Part shown: positions 11,220 to 23,957 of the stretch, one piece after another | How the letters are laid out: each line of letters opens with the position of its first letter | How positions within the stretch are numbered: position 1 is the stretch's first letter | From: Pomphorhynchus laevis | Taxonomy: Eukaryota > Acanthocephala > Palaeacanthocephala > Echinorhynchida > Pomphorhynchidae | Assembly (NCBI GenBank): GCA_012934845.2 | Contig: WNNJ02003715.1 | Location: forward strand, 1 to 64,000 | DNA: 64,000 bases | Reading direction: 5' to 3' | Notes under the pieces: model-generated | The model's input: only the letters and a program-made list of their open reading frames with translations | The model's database searches: none | What the model was told of the DNA's origin: nothing | Program-made: the position numbers and the translations under genes

Positions 11220-12090
11220 ACTAAGTTATGTGATATGATTTGTTAGAAATCCGTTATTATATCAAAAACAATTCATTTTATAAAACAGGAATTGAGTAAT
11301 TCAAAAATTAATTGATTTGCTGAGAACAATTCCACTGGGTTATTAAAATATTTTTATTAATTTATAATTAGTTATTTTAATTATTTAATTATTTTAAAGA
11401 AAATGTCGATTAAAATCTTAGGTCCAAACATATGGAACTTTACTGCCCTGAATTGTTTTCTTTTACGTACATAATAGTTGTGTTACTCGTTTACAAGACT
11501 TTACTCGTTCCTGTAATTCCCTTCTTTTACATGTCCATTTTCATGTCCATTTACATTTTAAATTTATATATAGTATAAAATACGAAGACTCAGTTAACTG
11601 AAATGATTCTATATGTTCCAAAGACAAAAGTAATATCTTTCTATTTTGGAAGATTTTATTTGCAATTTATTCATCTTAAACTGAAATTTATTTGAAAATA
11701 TTTTAGCTTGACAGCTTTAGTTAGAAATTGCCAGAATTTTGTCGTGAAGTTAAGAATATTACGCATATTCTTATTCGTAAAGTGCTTTTTATCTACTTGG
11801 ACTCGGTTTTGTTGTGATGAACGGATATCCTGTAACGTTAATGTAACTTTATTTCGTCGAATTTATGTAATGCCTGAAATTAAGATTTGCATCCAATACA
11901 TCCAAAATAAAACAAATTAGCAATCGATAAACGGTTATTGATTGTAATAATGCGAATAATCCGGATTGCGATCTAATTAGTCAATTAAATAGAAAGTATA
12001 CAAGATGTAAAACACTTTAATTTAACATTTTAATAAAGTTCAAATGTAATATAAAATCAGCATTTCATTTTGATTTAGCTTTTGAAATTC
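11220..12090. other. No gene seen
   Basis: AT-rich sequence. A 70-codon frame near 11708-11920 has no ATG start and no family resemblance, so it was left uncalled. Confidence 0.4.
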
Positions 12091-12108
12091 GCTAACTCGT
12101 TCAACAGT

Positions 12109-12768
12109 CTATACTGGGTAATGAGTAATTGTGTGATGTTGTTTCATATTTGTTATTGCATGTTTGGCAATTTCAACAAGGTCAATCGATAATGACACTC
12201 CAACCAGACCTAATGATATACCTTGCAGTTGAATTGTTAAATTTAGTTCAATTAATTTCGAAGCTGTATCGTTTCGAGCGGGGTTTAACTCTTGATTATG
12301 TAAGAAACTCGCTTGGATTTTACCTCCAATGATATCATCGTTGTCATTTTCCAACGAAAAATGGTAATATAATCGTAGAATACTTAACGCTATCAGCATT
12401 AAGCAAGCAATTACACAGCAAATGGATACTCTCAATCTAATTTGCTTCTTTAATTTATGAAATTGTATAATGTTCATTATCACCAGAAATATAACCAGAG
12501 CGGCTGCAAAGCATAACAGCAGGCAGAAGAAAATTATACTAAAGTTATTAATTGTACTAGTTTTAAGGTGTTGATTCAGTAGCTTAGCTGTAATGTTCGA
12601 TGCTTGCGATTCAGCCAATCCAGTAAAGTTGGAATCTCTTCTGTTTCGTATCTGATTTGTGATATATTGAACATCCAGAAACACAATGTTAAGGCCAAAT
12701 GATAAAGCTACGCATATAATAGATATGGTCCTGATTATAACTCGACGCCAATCAAAGCTCATTGCCAT
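12109..12768 (-). CDS. Four-span membrane glycoprotein of unknown family
   Basis: A 219-residue ORF from ATG (MAMSFDWRR) without introns. Four hydrophobic spans are clear: about residues 11-31, 78-101, 115-135 and 181-201. The N-terminus and the loop between spans 2 and 3 (HKLKKQIRLR) are basic, so both ends should face the cytosol. N-glycosylation sequons lie only in the two opposite loops: NFT at 47, NIT at 58 and NFS at 75 in loop 1, and NDT at 166 and NLT at 176 in loop 2. This agreement of charge and sequons supports a real membrane protein with tetraspan topology. It lacks the CCG motif of tetraspanins and the claudin W-GLW-C-C pattern. It may be a lineage-specific four-span (MS4A/TM4-like) receptor or organiser, but no function can be assigned. 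The more balanced composition ends sharply at both ends of the ORF. Confidence 0.7.
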   Translation of the reverse strand: MAMSFDWRRVIIRTISIICVALSFGLNIVFLDVQYITNQIRNRRDSNFTGLAESQASNITAKLLNQHLKTSTINNFSIIFFCLLLCFAAALVIFLVIMNIIQFHKLKKQIRLRVSICCVIACLMLIALSILRLYYHFSLENDNDDIIGGKIQASFLHNQELNPARNDTASKLIELNLTIQLQGISLGLVGVSLSIDLVEIAKHAITNMKQHHTITHYPV

Positions 12769-12769
12769 T

Positions 12770-13655
12770 ATTTATTTATAATGTTCAAAACAAAAGTTTC
12801 CTTTTATTTTCTCTCTTCGTAACAATCGACGGAAACAAAATGCATTGCTAAATTGTTTGCGTGACCAGTTACATCAAAAGAAAACCGATATTTGGCTTAT
12901 TTGGAAATTTTATACTTTGAGTTATTGTGGTTTTTAAAGAGAATATTTTATTCACAAAATCTTTGAATTATGCTATTATATACATTGACAGTCATTTTAA
13001 TAGTCAAAATGAAGACGATATCAAAGAATGGATAACTAATCTATCACAAAATCAAATTTCAGGAAGTGGAAGTTTGTATGATGTTCATTATCTGTGAATG
13101 ATTTTACTTGCATAGTAATTAATGCATTTTCAAGAATTGATGCATCTAATTATTTTATATAACTAATAGTTTGGATTTACATAATAAGTGAAGATTTATT
13201 TGACAACAAACTATACGAAAATTTATCTATAATGAACATACTCCGAATTTCAAATATTTTCAATAGTAATTTGATTTGTCAATTTGTCTACATAAAATAA
13301 CAATTTTAATTCATTAGCACAATTGATAAAAGGAGAATATATTCAAAAAAACAAGATTTATAAAGTTCTGTATCATTGCGATTAGCTGAATTATTATTTG
13401 AATTCACAAATTCACATATATTGAAAGTAAGCTGTTCAAAATTGCTAGTACGGTGAACCAAATTCCAACAGCATTTTAGCTTTCTCTTTCAATCAGTATA
13501 ATGACCAGTTATCGAATTTATAATAAAAATAACGAATTTAAAAATTAAATTTTAAAACAAGCATTTTATATTTTTTTATTTCATACTTCATTACCTTTAT
13601 AATTACACTTTTATAAAAATAACTATTTAATTATATTAAATAACATTTCAGTGCT
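12770..13655. other. Upstream region of the four-span gene, no other gene seen
   Basis: AT-rich sequence with no recognisable element. It should contain the promoter of the minus-strand gene, but I see no clear TATA or initiator. Confidence 0.4.
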
Positions 13656-13659
13656 GATT

Positions 13660-14628
13660 ATTAAAAGTTAAAATCTCATAATAAGCATTTGAGCTTTAAT
13701 GTTAGACGGATGCTTATTACATAAATTAAGAACAATGTAAAAATTAAGGAAAATATATTTGGATGGCTTGTGATTCATAACGCCTGGAAGAAACTGAACA
13801 TGTTAAGCTCGATTACACCAATTAGCGTTTTTGTAAACTAAGAATGTACACATTATGTTCTTGAATGCAGAACTCTAAAAAATTATGTTCTAAGCGTGTT
13901 GTTCTAAATGATGCATTGTATCAAATACTACTTTTTAATCAAATTTAAAAAATAACAGTTTATATATAATAAATGTACAAGATATTTTGTAATTTAAATA
14001 ACACATGAATAATAACTTTGTTTACAAAACTGTTTGATTTGACCGTGATATTGTATCTCGAGACCAAATTATACGGCGTTCATAAATGCAAAAGACATCA
14101 AATATGTTTTTGTATATATAGATGAAAATAATGATTTTCTTTGGACGACGATATTTTTTAAAAACAAATTAGAATTTTAATAATTAGTTATACAATAAAT
14201 CTATATAAAGGTAATATGACATTTACAAATGCAAGCAAAAAATTTGTTCGCCCTCTTGTGCTTTTACTGATAACGGCAGGATTGATAATATGATATAGAT
14301 TAAGTTTTCTAATACGGAAACGGAGTTTTGTTCAAATTCAATGAGTGTATAGTTTAAAAGAGTAAACGAAATATAAATGCCAAATAACAAATCTGACACT
14401 TTGAATTTAAAATTGATATTATCTAAATTTGTAAAAATATTTCCAATATTAAATAATAAAATATTTAATATTGAATTATATCTACTATAATATAATATGA
14501 CGTGTAAATATTTAACTTTGGATAATATACGGTAATTATAATTTTTGATTTTACCGAAAAAATGTGTTGATACATTAGTACATGCATGATTGCTTAAATA
14601 TATAGTTATAGTTTATCTTTTAGCATGT
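13660..14628. repeat. Repeat U outer segment (inverted copy at 35.9-36.8 kb)
   Basis: It starts with a diverged U core (AAGCATTTGAGCTTTAATG at about 13683). The rest is the reverse complement of about 35941-36820 and is partly repeated directly at 44030-44590, including CACCAATTAGCGTTTTTGTA. Short hydrophobic frames only; not a gene. Confidence 0.8.
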
Positions 14629-17600
14629 CATTGTGCACTTGAATCTCGAAATCTACTCTATAATGATTACGTAACATCACTGAAGAAATCAGAGTAATTA
14701 CCTGCTTGTTTGAAAAGCGGAGTATTTAAATTGTAACTTATTTATAATTAAAATAAATCGAGCAAACGATTGTATTTGTAACAAATTATACGTTCTTCAA
14801 GCTAATATTTACTTAGCTGATGCATTTTTTAATAAATGACTTTATTAGATAGTTAAAGCTTCAATTGTGTTTAAAACAAAATTGTTTAAATTGAAAAAGT
14901 GCATTTAGAGTTAAGTTATCTAAAGCGGAGGTTTGCAAATTATTCAGAACAAAAAATTTTAAGACCTTAAACACACAGTAAGCATCTAAGCTTTAATGCT
15001 AGTCCGATGATGATGTTTTTGTCCATTTGGCAAAACAGAGGACGACTTTTAGAAAAGGAAAAATTTAATGCATTCATGTGCCATACTTGTGCGATTAGCG
15101 TATAGCCATGACTTTAAATGCAAAATTTATTCATTGTCTAGGTTGAATATTAAGAAAAATATGATATATTGAGATAATATCTACATAAAAGATTACTAGG
15201 CAACCAAGCTACGAATGTAAAGTACACATCTGCTAGATTTAAATTCGTTGTTTGATGGAATATACGATAGTAAATGTTCAAATCTGAACAAATAGGCATT
15301 TCACATTTATCATACATCTAAGTGATTGAATTGATTTAATTTTATAATTATATAATCTTTGTTATTTATGAGTTAGAGCAAACATTGTTTTCGTATAAAT
15401 CGCGATCTAACAGGAACGATTACCAAAAATAATGTTCCTTCTATTAAAAACTGCTGAGATCGCTAATAACAAAAAGAGTTTTTTATGGCAAATAATCATC
15501 GCTGATCAGTACAATTACTAAAGTTTTAGAACATTTGGATAAAAAGACTCATTTGATATTTGATAATCTGCATTAAAATTTTACTTTTTGATTTTAAAAT
15601 CAGCTTTGAAATTATTGTGCTCACTCTTTCTATGATATTTTTATGTTAAATATTTGACTTTGTAAATTACTCGTAATAAAGGTTCACGGTTACTATTACA
15701 TAAGATCAATGGAGAGATCATAATGTTTACTTGCCTGTAAGAAAAGAAAAAAATTTAAATTGTAAGTATTTATTTAAATATATCGCGCAAACTGTTAAAT
15801 TTGTAAAAATATATTCGTCTTTTAAATTGTCATTTACTTAACTGAAGCATCTTTTAATAAGTTACTTCATCGAAATGTTAAAGATTCAATTGTGTTTTAA
15901 TACCAAATTGTCTAAGTTGTAAAAATGCATTTAGAATTAATTTATGTATAGCGTAGAATAGCAAACTATTCTGAACGAAACATTATAAGAACTTTAACAC
16001 ACAGTAAGCATCTGAGCTTTTATGCTAGTCCGATGAAGATGTTTTTGTCCATTGGACATACCAGAGGACAATTATTCGAAAGGAAAATTTTGTTATATCC
16101 ATGCTTATCGATTATGCAATTAGGGTATTGCCATAACTTGACATTGAATTGTATTGTCCAATATTCCGATTTTATAGTTTGTTAACGCTAAAAATTAACT
16201 TACATTTTTTCGTTATATAATTCGTTATTTCAAATATTTAGCATAAACATATTTATATTATAGGTAAATATAAATCATATAATTTATTAATTAATGCATT
16301 ACTTATTAATTGAGCGTTAACTTATTATTATTTGCATAGCATGTTCTATTTATGCATACGGCAACTGGATCCCGGGCCTAACACAAACAAATCAATCAGA
16401 AAATGATAAAAAATTTGTAGTCAAAGGTAAAACTTCACCTTAAATTTATATTTTAAATTAATGATTTTTAAAAATATTGAAATAAAGCATTTTTGAGTTG
16501 AATTTGTTTCGTACAATCTAATCAACGGGCAATTTAATCAATGTCTTTCAAAACAGTCGATTCGTGATCCACCGCTGCAAACATGGGCTGTACAGATCGG
16601 AAGACCCAATCACAAAACGATCACTATTGTCATGCTGTTATCGTTCAGTCGAGTCCCGAACGCGGTTATATTTATTTACTATAGACACGCTTCTGAATAC
16701 GGAGACTAAACTGTTTTTAGTTGTGAAATGCTAACCTTATCCGTAGCGCTCCGAACGAGACTTTCGTAACGTATATTTAGCAATGATTGAGTCAACTGTC
16801 TTTGTAATTGTGTTTTTAGTGAAATATCAGCTTCGCATATGTTTTACTATTTCAGCAGTCCTTGTAATAAGCCGCGTCGTCATATGCTATAAATGCTGTC
16901 CGAACGTTTGGTAAGATTGAACCAATTATATTCCAAGATCCGCTTACTGATGTCAAAAGAGCTAGCACGTCATATTTTTCATTGTTTGGATTCCCAGTCC
17001 TCCCATTCTAACAAGTAATATTGCCTGATTTCATCCGCTGTCGTTCAGCGGATATTAAGGGTTCTTTCTATGGTCAATTGCACCATTCCGTCGTATCTAT
17101 TGATTTCTAGACTTTGATAGCATGGCAAGCATCGTAGTATATTGGTTACTTTTGGTAAAGTGAATACATTTCATAACAATACCACATCGTGTCTAATCAG
17201 CAACTTAAGTCGTTCTAAGTAAACTGTTATTTGCTTCAGAAGCATGTCACAAATGTATTATCGTTTACTAGGACTCCAATCATTTCAGTTATAGTTTTCA
17301 CAAATGTTTAATATTGCTTTATATTTTGTAAAATATAAATCAAGTATTATAATGCTACAGTTAATTTCTAACGGTAACAAACCCTTATACCGGAATATAG
17401 GACATTACAATCCTCTATTTAGTTATGACAATTCTTTAATCGCATTAAAGAAACTTGTACATACTAAACTTTTCCCTTTCTATAAGTTGTCCTCTGTTAT
17501 GCCCAAGGGACAAAAAATCTTCATCGGACTAGCATTAAAGCTCAGATGCTTACTGTGTGTTTAAGCTGTTAAATAATTTTGTTCTGAAAAGTTTGCCAAA

Positions 17601-18261
17601 CTACGCTTTACATACATTAATTCTAAATGCATATCTATAATTTAAACAATTTTGTTTTAAACACAATTGAATTTTTAACTATTCAATAAAGTCATTTGTT
17701 AATCAATGCATCAGATAAGTAAATATAAACTTGAAGAAAGTATAATATATTACAAATACAACTGCTTGCGCGATTTATTTTAATTAGTTACAATTTAAAC
17801 ACTCCGCTTTTCATACAAGCAAGTAAATAATATGATCTCTTTAGTGATGTTATGTGATCGTTATAGAGTATATATCGATATTAAGTGCACAATGACAATC
17901 TAAAAACTAAATTATAATTTACCAATTAATTTTTCAAATGCGACTATTCTGAAACATTAAAAATGATTTTTAATTATATTATTAACCGTGTATAATTAAA
18001 ATGTTTATAATTTTAGAATAGCGAAGCTCAATGTATCATCATGTAATGTGGTGGATCTTTAACTATCCGATAAATCGTTTATTAAAAAATGCATCTGCTA
18101 AGTAAATATAAACTTAAAGAACGTATAATATGTTACAAATACAACTGTTTGCGCTTTTTTTAATTATGATTAAGTTACAATTTAAATACTCTACTTTTCA
18201 TACAATCGAGTAAATAATATGATCTGTTTAGTCACGCTACGTAATTGTATGAGTAGATTTC
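14629..18261. repeat. Large inverted repeat 1, left arm
   Basis: The left arm is the reverse complement of 23958-27801 over its whole length with small indels. The sum of matched positions drifts by about 210 bp, mostly explained by a duplicated segment in the right arm near 26690-26870. U cores lie at about 14975 and 16000 (forward) and 17540 (reverse). The arm also carries LINE-E block 1. Short frames such as that at 17304-17564 are repeat-borne. Confidence 0.9.
16500..17310 (-). pseudogene. LINE family E, RT C-terminal block 1 (copy 1)
   Basis: A GC-richer island whose minus strand encodes decayed LINE reverse-transcriptase thumb text. It has a 'PK...LRCLPCYQS' stretch, a 'YDG.VQLTIE' stretch, then a 'W.QA.L.VKMGGLGI'-type motif (best kept in the copies at 25.1 and 38.7 kb), an 'RLDD'-like region and a Cys/His cluster ending LNCPLIRLYETNSTQKC. 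This order matches the region between RT and the C-terminal nuclease-like domain of many animal LINE ORFs. Frames are interrupted. It is an embedded part of repeat U and has an inverted partner at 24910-25715. Confidence 0.7.
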
Positions 18262-18349
18262 GAGATTTGAGTGCATCATGACATTCAAATATCTAATCCA
18301 TAATTTACAAATAAATTTTACAAATTCGAGCATTAGAACGTCATCAAGT

Positions 18350-18945
18350 ATGGCTGCATTCGCTCAACATTACCAAAACGTAATTTTATCGTTCTTAATA
18401 AATCAAATCAGCTAACTGAGTCTACGTATTTAATATAATTATAAGATATACATAATGCTAAAGTAGAATTTTATAATAAATAATAAATAATTATAAATAA
18501 TTGTTATAAGATTTTATATAATTTGTATTAAGTTAAACTAAAAATTTTAAATTTCAAATAAACGTCAAATAATTGGTTAAATAATAAATAATTATAAATA
18601 ATTGTTATAAGATTATATATAATTTATATTAAGTTATAATAAAAAATTAAAATTTAAAATAAAATTCAAATTTTGTGAATTGACTAATAATAGACTCTGT
18701 ATCTTTAAAATAATACAAACTTTTTAATTGTTTAAAATATAAAATTTAAGTTTTGAAGATATGTGTAAAATATATAAAGTTATCAAGTATCAACAGTTAA
18801 AGTGGATTTTATAATGTAAAATTCAAAAATCTTATAATATTGAAAACGTCAAGTTTCTACCTAAGCAGCTTTCATTACAAGCTTTGGTTATGCTTCTTAA
18901 AAATGAATGCAAAATAGTATTTGATTAACTGTTTTACTTTATTAC
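18350..18945. repeat. Direct repeat shared with 38.77-39.92 kb
   Basis: Matches 38770-39245 and 39820-39915 in the same orientation. It contains an internal tandem duplication (AATAATTATAAATAATTGTT twice, about 110 bp apart). The second genomic copy has about 575 bp more in the middle. In both places the repeat leads into LINE debris. Confidence 0.8.
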
Positions 18946-18949
18946 AGAT

Positions 18950-19212
18950 GTTAGGCATGTGCTAGGGCCGATCTCGCTCTCTTCAGTTACTTTTGAATAT
19001 ATTCAAGTCTGATCCGATCGAACGACCACTTAATCGTAATGAAAACCCCAGATATTTTACTCGATATGTGAAGAATGGGTGTCTTCACATAATTAGAGTG
19101 TTCAAATAGATTTGTGTAGAACTGGCCTGCATCAGGTTTGTCTTCCTAGAAGAATCACTTGCTATAGAGCTATATTTTTATCATGTTAATACTTTTTGCA
19201 GGCAACCCCAAG
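18950..19212 (-). mobile_element. LINE family A, 3' half of copy split by LINE B
   Basis: Homologous to the RT and C-terminal region of family A at 56.10-56.65 kb and 58.55-58.64 kb (shared CCAGATATTTTACTCG-type text, GTAGAACTGGC, TGCAGGCAACCC). It continues at 21805 after the family B insertion. Very decayed. Confidence 0.75.
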
Positions 19213-19219
19213 AAACCAG

Positions 19220-21797
19220 CTACGACCAACAACAACTATGTTCAAGCAAGCTCCTTCGACCTTATTATTTACCGTACTTGCTGACCTTATGTCCCACTGT
19301 TCTTTGTCCTTCATCCCTTTACTAATTATTGGCGACTTTAACATCCGCCTCGAGCGCCACTCTTCCACCATCTTCATCCGGTTCATAAACATTATATCCA
19401 ACTATAACTACAAATTCATATCCACTGCCCACACACATATCCTTGGCAAAGCAGTCAGCATTATCGATGTTCCCGATGAATTTCCTTCGTACACCTCACT
19501 ATCCATCTCCGATCCTGGTCTCTCCGATCATTTTCTCGTTACCCTTGACGAGAAAATAACCACACCTTGCTTCACAACCTACCATCCTCCGTTACCCTTG
19601 GAGAAATCTTAACATCCTCTTTCTCTGCTCTGCCTTACTCAAATCGTCTCTATATTATCCCACAATATCATTTTCCTCTCCTAACGATATCGCCCTTATT
19701 TTTGACTTTGAAATCATATCCACTCTCGATTTTCTATTACCCTTCAAGCCTTATCATCACGGTCACTTTTACAGTGCCCCATGGCTTGGCATCCAATACC
19801 TTCTCTCAAAGCATCGACTCCGTCATGCTTTAAGAGTCTATCACCGCTTTATCAGACGTGATATCCGCTCCCTCACCATAGCTCTCCGTGATTCCTCTCT
19901 TGCTCTTCGCCAGCCTAATATCAACATACTATGTACCAAAATGCAACTTCTTTGGGCATAATAGAATCAGCATTTCATTAAACTCTAAGTCTCTCTGGCA
20001 TACTTTTAACTTAATCCTTTCTCGCTCCTCTTCGTCTTGCAACATCAATCCCCATGCTTTTTCGTCATTTCTTCAGGTTAAAGTAAACACGTTGCTCTGT
20101 GTAACACTCCTCCATCCCATCCCACTCTTCCCCGCCTCGCCTCATCCTCCCGGAACTCATTCATTTTCTTTCTGTCTCAAATGAGGTAGTCCCAACTGTT
20201 CTCATGTCCTTGCCTATCAAAACATCATCTGGCGATTCTTTGCCTGCCCTTACACTTAAATTCATATGTTTATCGATACCCCCTTTCCTCACCACGTGTT
20301 TAACTCGTCTATCCGCAGTGGTATCTTCCATTCATACTAAAAATCCGCCGTCGTTCAACTCCTCCTTAAGAAACAATCGATCGACACCTTACTTTCCTCT
20401 AGCTATTGCTCCAATTCACTCCTCCCTACTATTTCAAAGCTCTAAGAACACCTCATTTTTATACAGATCAATGTTTATCTCTATTCATCCAATCTGTGCC
20501 CTCCTTTCCAATCCGATTTCGGCTCTACTCATTCCACAAAAATCGCCAGCATGAAAGTTTACAACTACCTACTCATTTCTCGTGATAAGGCTCTATATAG
20601 TATTCTCATTTCCATCGAACTTTCCTCCGCCTTCGACATCGTCGACCACTTTATCCTTTTTTTTCTCGCATTCGTTATAATTACGGTTTTTTTACTCCGC
20701 AGAAGCATAATTTACCTCATATCTATCCGACCGTTCTCTGAGCGTCTGTTTATATTAATCATAATCCTATCCCATCCCTATTTTATGCGGGGTCCCACAA
20801 ACTTCAGTCCTAGGTCCCCTGCTTTTATCTACTCTGCTTGTCGATATCTCTCCGTTTATCAAACCTTACTCCTTAAACGTCATGCAATACGCTGATGACA
20901 TCATCATCTATGCTCATGCACCCGCCCATCGCATACACGATATCGGCATTTCTGCCTTCAACTGTCTTTCTTCTATCTACAAACGTCACTCAAATATTTA
21001 TCTCGTTCTAAATTCAGACAATTTCAAAAAAATGTGGATCCACCCCGTCAACCTAACATATCTCCTGCCCATGTATCTTTTGCCTCATCAATCATCCCGA
21101 TAGTTTACAATTTTACTTTCTTAGGATTCAATTTCGATGATCACCTTTCCCTTAAACCCTTCGGCTGCGACAATGTTCGCTCGTCTAACTTCATTCTCAT
21201 TGGCATCTGTTGTATCCGCCCCCTTATAGACTTTCCTGCTTGTATGTTTCTTCCTGTATTACTTATCTTCCCTAAAAGCGATTACTGCCTCAGCCTTTTC
21301 GCCAATTCTCAAAAATTAATAATCATATTTCTATAACGCATAACTAGCTCCGCCGTTCGAGTGCTCTTACATCTCCGTCGCTTTGACTACACATCCAGAC
21401 ATCTTACCCAAATCGCCTGGCCCACAGTCCACATCAGCATCAAACCGCTTTTTTCGTCACTTTTTGTCTCGTCGTTGTCGGCTCCCTATCATTCATCAAC
21501 CTCCCTTTCTTAGACGACACTCCCGGACCTCTATATCGCTGTATTCTCATCATTTCATCTTATTCCACATTCCTTATTATTCCAACAATAACGGTATCCG
21601 ATCCTTCCTCGTCGCCGCCCCCTCGTTTGGAATCAGCTCCCTCTCGACCTCCGCCGCGCTCCCTACTTTATTGCATTCAAATACCTCCTTCGTTCCCATT
21701 TCTCGACACATGATTTAGATTTTTGTTGTTTCTTTTGTTCGAGGTCATGTAAGCGTGCGCCGTCACGCATTTTCACGTAACAATAAATCATTTTTTT
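19220..21797 (+). mobile_element. LINE family B (CR1/L2-like), 5'-truncated, nested in LINE A
   Basis: The plus strand reads in order: endonuclease GDFNIRLE near 19330 and a 'DPGLSDHFLVTL' site near 19530; linker; RT with MQYADDIIIYAHAPAH at 20882 (intact YADD box); and a C-terminus with a 'WNQLPLDLRRAP' motif near 21630, as in CR1/L2 LINEs. The frame changes several times, so it is dead. The 3' end is CAATAAATCATTTTTTT. AAACCAG flanks both ends (19213-19219, 21798-21804), and the family A sequence rejoins across it, so this is a clean nested insertion. Confidence 0.85.
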
Positions 21798-21804
21798 AAA
21801 CCAG

Positions 21805-22965
21805 AGTGGAGATAACAAAGGGAATGGCAATGCGGTCAAATGCAGCGGAAAAGTCAAGGAAAAAAGCTACAACAAATGTTACTTTGGCAAAACTGATGCA
21901 CTTCACCAATTGCTGAATGAACCGACCGACTTTTTACAAACCCATGCAAAAATGAAAGGATTTACTTATGCCAACATAGATGGTCGCCGATTTTACACGC
22001 AAGTACTTTTTCGTAGATGGAGATTAGGGAATTTTGAATCGAAATGGTCCGCAGGTCTTCGGGACATAAATCGAATTTTTTAGTAAAAATATTCTTCGAC
22101 TAATATTAATGCCCGCAACATCTGAGGGGTTGGCTAACACCGTCGTAAAGGCGACATCCTTTCTCTTACTGTCTGTCAAAAGTTGACAGAACCGAATGAA
22201 GATTGGGTCGTGTGATTTGGAAGTGCCCCGATTTGGCCTTACGAATTTAGGGTATCTGTAACAGATAAATAATTGCTCCTGAGCCCCCCCCAATGGGGGT
22301 TGGTTAGGGAGATTGAGATTATCTATAATTATTTAGGGATAGTGACTTCTCCAAAACTTTATCAATGTCTATACTACTAATCCAACCCAAAGCTCTCTCC
22401 CTTCATCATACAAATTTCTTCTTAAATATCTTCTAAAAGGAAGACTTAGAAGTGTTAAGACGAACAATGCTCGCTCTATCCTTACTCAGCTGGAATCTAA
22501 ATCAAGAGCTCCAGTATTCTTAATAGAGAGACAATTTGACGGAAACAGATATATTGCGAAGGTGTAGCATTTTTGCTAGGACCTTGAGTTTTGTTGGGGT
22601 AAGATTGAATATGCGACTTTCATAGCTAATCGAAAGTATGACGGTAGCTTGCGAAGAGTGGTAGGAGTTAAATTGGGGCAGGCTCACATTTCCTACAACA
22701 GGAAAGAGTCAGATAGCTGCCTAGAAGTAGGCAAGTCTGATTGGATCTAAGTAGAATCATCTTAGCAGTAGAGTATATTCCTACCGTGGATAGTTGTGGG
22801 AAAGATAGCAGCCTGGTAGCAGGCCACTCTGATTGGATCAAAATAGAATCTCCTTCGCAGTAGCGTATTTTCCTACAGAGCAGTAGGAAATGCGAGGTAG
22901 ACAGTTGTTTACAAACGGGCTTTAATAGCCACATCACATGAAGCAGAAGTATGTCGGGAGACATT
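21805..22965 (-). mobile_element. LINE family A, 5' half of split copy
   Basis: Continues the family A copy broken by LINE B: RT start (TCAAATGCAGCGGAAAAGTC corresponds to the FLDFSSAFDR region), then linker, then endonuclease text including a MWLLKP-type stretch near 22920. It aligns with 58660-59740 of the 58-60 kb copy. Confidence 0.85.
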
Positions 22966-23030
22966 CACAAGAACCGTGACTTTCTATATCGTATATTAGA
23001 AAGCGGCTATGACATGGTACTTGGATATCT
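22966..23030 (+). mobile_element. Inverted 5' piece of the same LINE A copy
   Basis: In the plus orientation this encodes text like IHKNRDFLYRILESGYDM, matching the endonuclease of the 59.9 kb copy (IHKKRELLDRILGSGYDM). That part lies just upstream, in element order, of where the minus-strand part stops. A head-to-head 5' inversion like this is the mark of twin-priming LINE integration. Confidence 0.7.
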
Positions 23031-23957
23031 AAAAATAACTGTCTAAAAGTGCATATTTGTTTTTAAAATCGGCTTTGGAAGTTGTATTCTTTCTATTAAG
23101 AAAAAAATTTAAATTATTATACTCGCTCCAAATTTTACATTTTTTGTAAAATATTTAACAATAATATTGTTATAATATAATATTGTTATATTATATTATA
23201 ACAATATTGTTATATTGTTTTATAATTATATTTTATTAAAACAAACTGTATAAAAATGATGTTCGTTATTAAAATAGGCTTTGAAAGTAGTATTCTTTCT
23301 GTAAAGTAATAATTTAAAATTATTGTGCTCGCTCATTCTATTATATTTTTATGTTAAATATTTGACTTTGTCAATTATTCGCAATTAAAGCCACACGGTT
23401 ACTATTACGTAAGATCACTGAAGATGTAATAATATTTACTTGCCTGTAAAAAAAGGAAATTAAAATTGAAAGTATTTAATTAAATATATTGCGCAAACTG
23501 TTTAATTTGTAAAAAAATATACGTTTTTTTAATTGTAATTTACTTAGCTGAAGCATCTTTTAATAAGTAACTTCATCAAAATGTTAAAGATTCAATTGTG
23601 TTTTAAAAACCAAATTGTCTAAGTTGTAAAAATGCATTTAGAGATAATTTATGTATAGCGTAGATCGGCAAACTTTTCTGAATAAAATATTATAAAAGCT
23701 TAAATATGGAGTATGCATCTGAGCGTTTATGCTAGTCCGATGAAGATGTTTTTGTCCATTGGACATAACAGAGGACAACTAATTAAAGAGGTAGATATGT
23801 GGTTTGTTAACTACATATGGATCATTTAATTGATTAGTGAATTCCAATATATTGGCAGTATTTCGTAATATCTAAGTATCCGTTTTACACGGACGTTACG
23901 GTGTAAAATGTTTAAAATATATTTTTCGATTTAAAATATAGTAAATAAAAAGATATA
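23031..23957. repeat. Repeat U unit (variant) with AT palindromes
   Basis: Contains a U unit with core variant GGAGTATGCATCTGAGCG near 23709 and TTACGTAA at 23405. Then comes a TATGTGGTTTGTTAACTACATATGG-type tail that recurs inverted at about 41920-42050. AT-rich self-complementary runs of AATATTGTTATA lie at 23155-23225. Confidence 0.75.

Noticed and set aside
16540-17100. GC-richer island as a possible host gene or structural RNA
   Set aside because: The minus strand reads as LINE reverse-transcriptase C-terminal text and the island recurs at 25.1 and 38.4 kb inside repeats.
17304-17564. 86-codon ORF, with near-identical partner at 24657-24917 on minus
   Set aside because: It lies inside repeat U in the two arms of inverted repeat 1. 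The duplication explains the apparent conservation, and the ORF overlaps the U core and LINE-E boundary.
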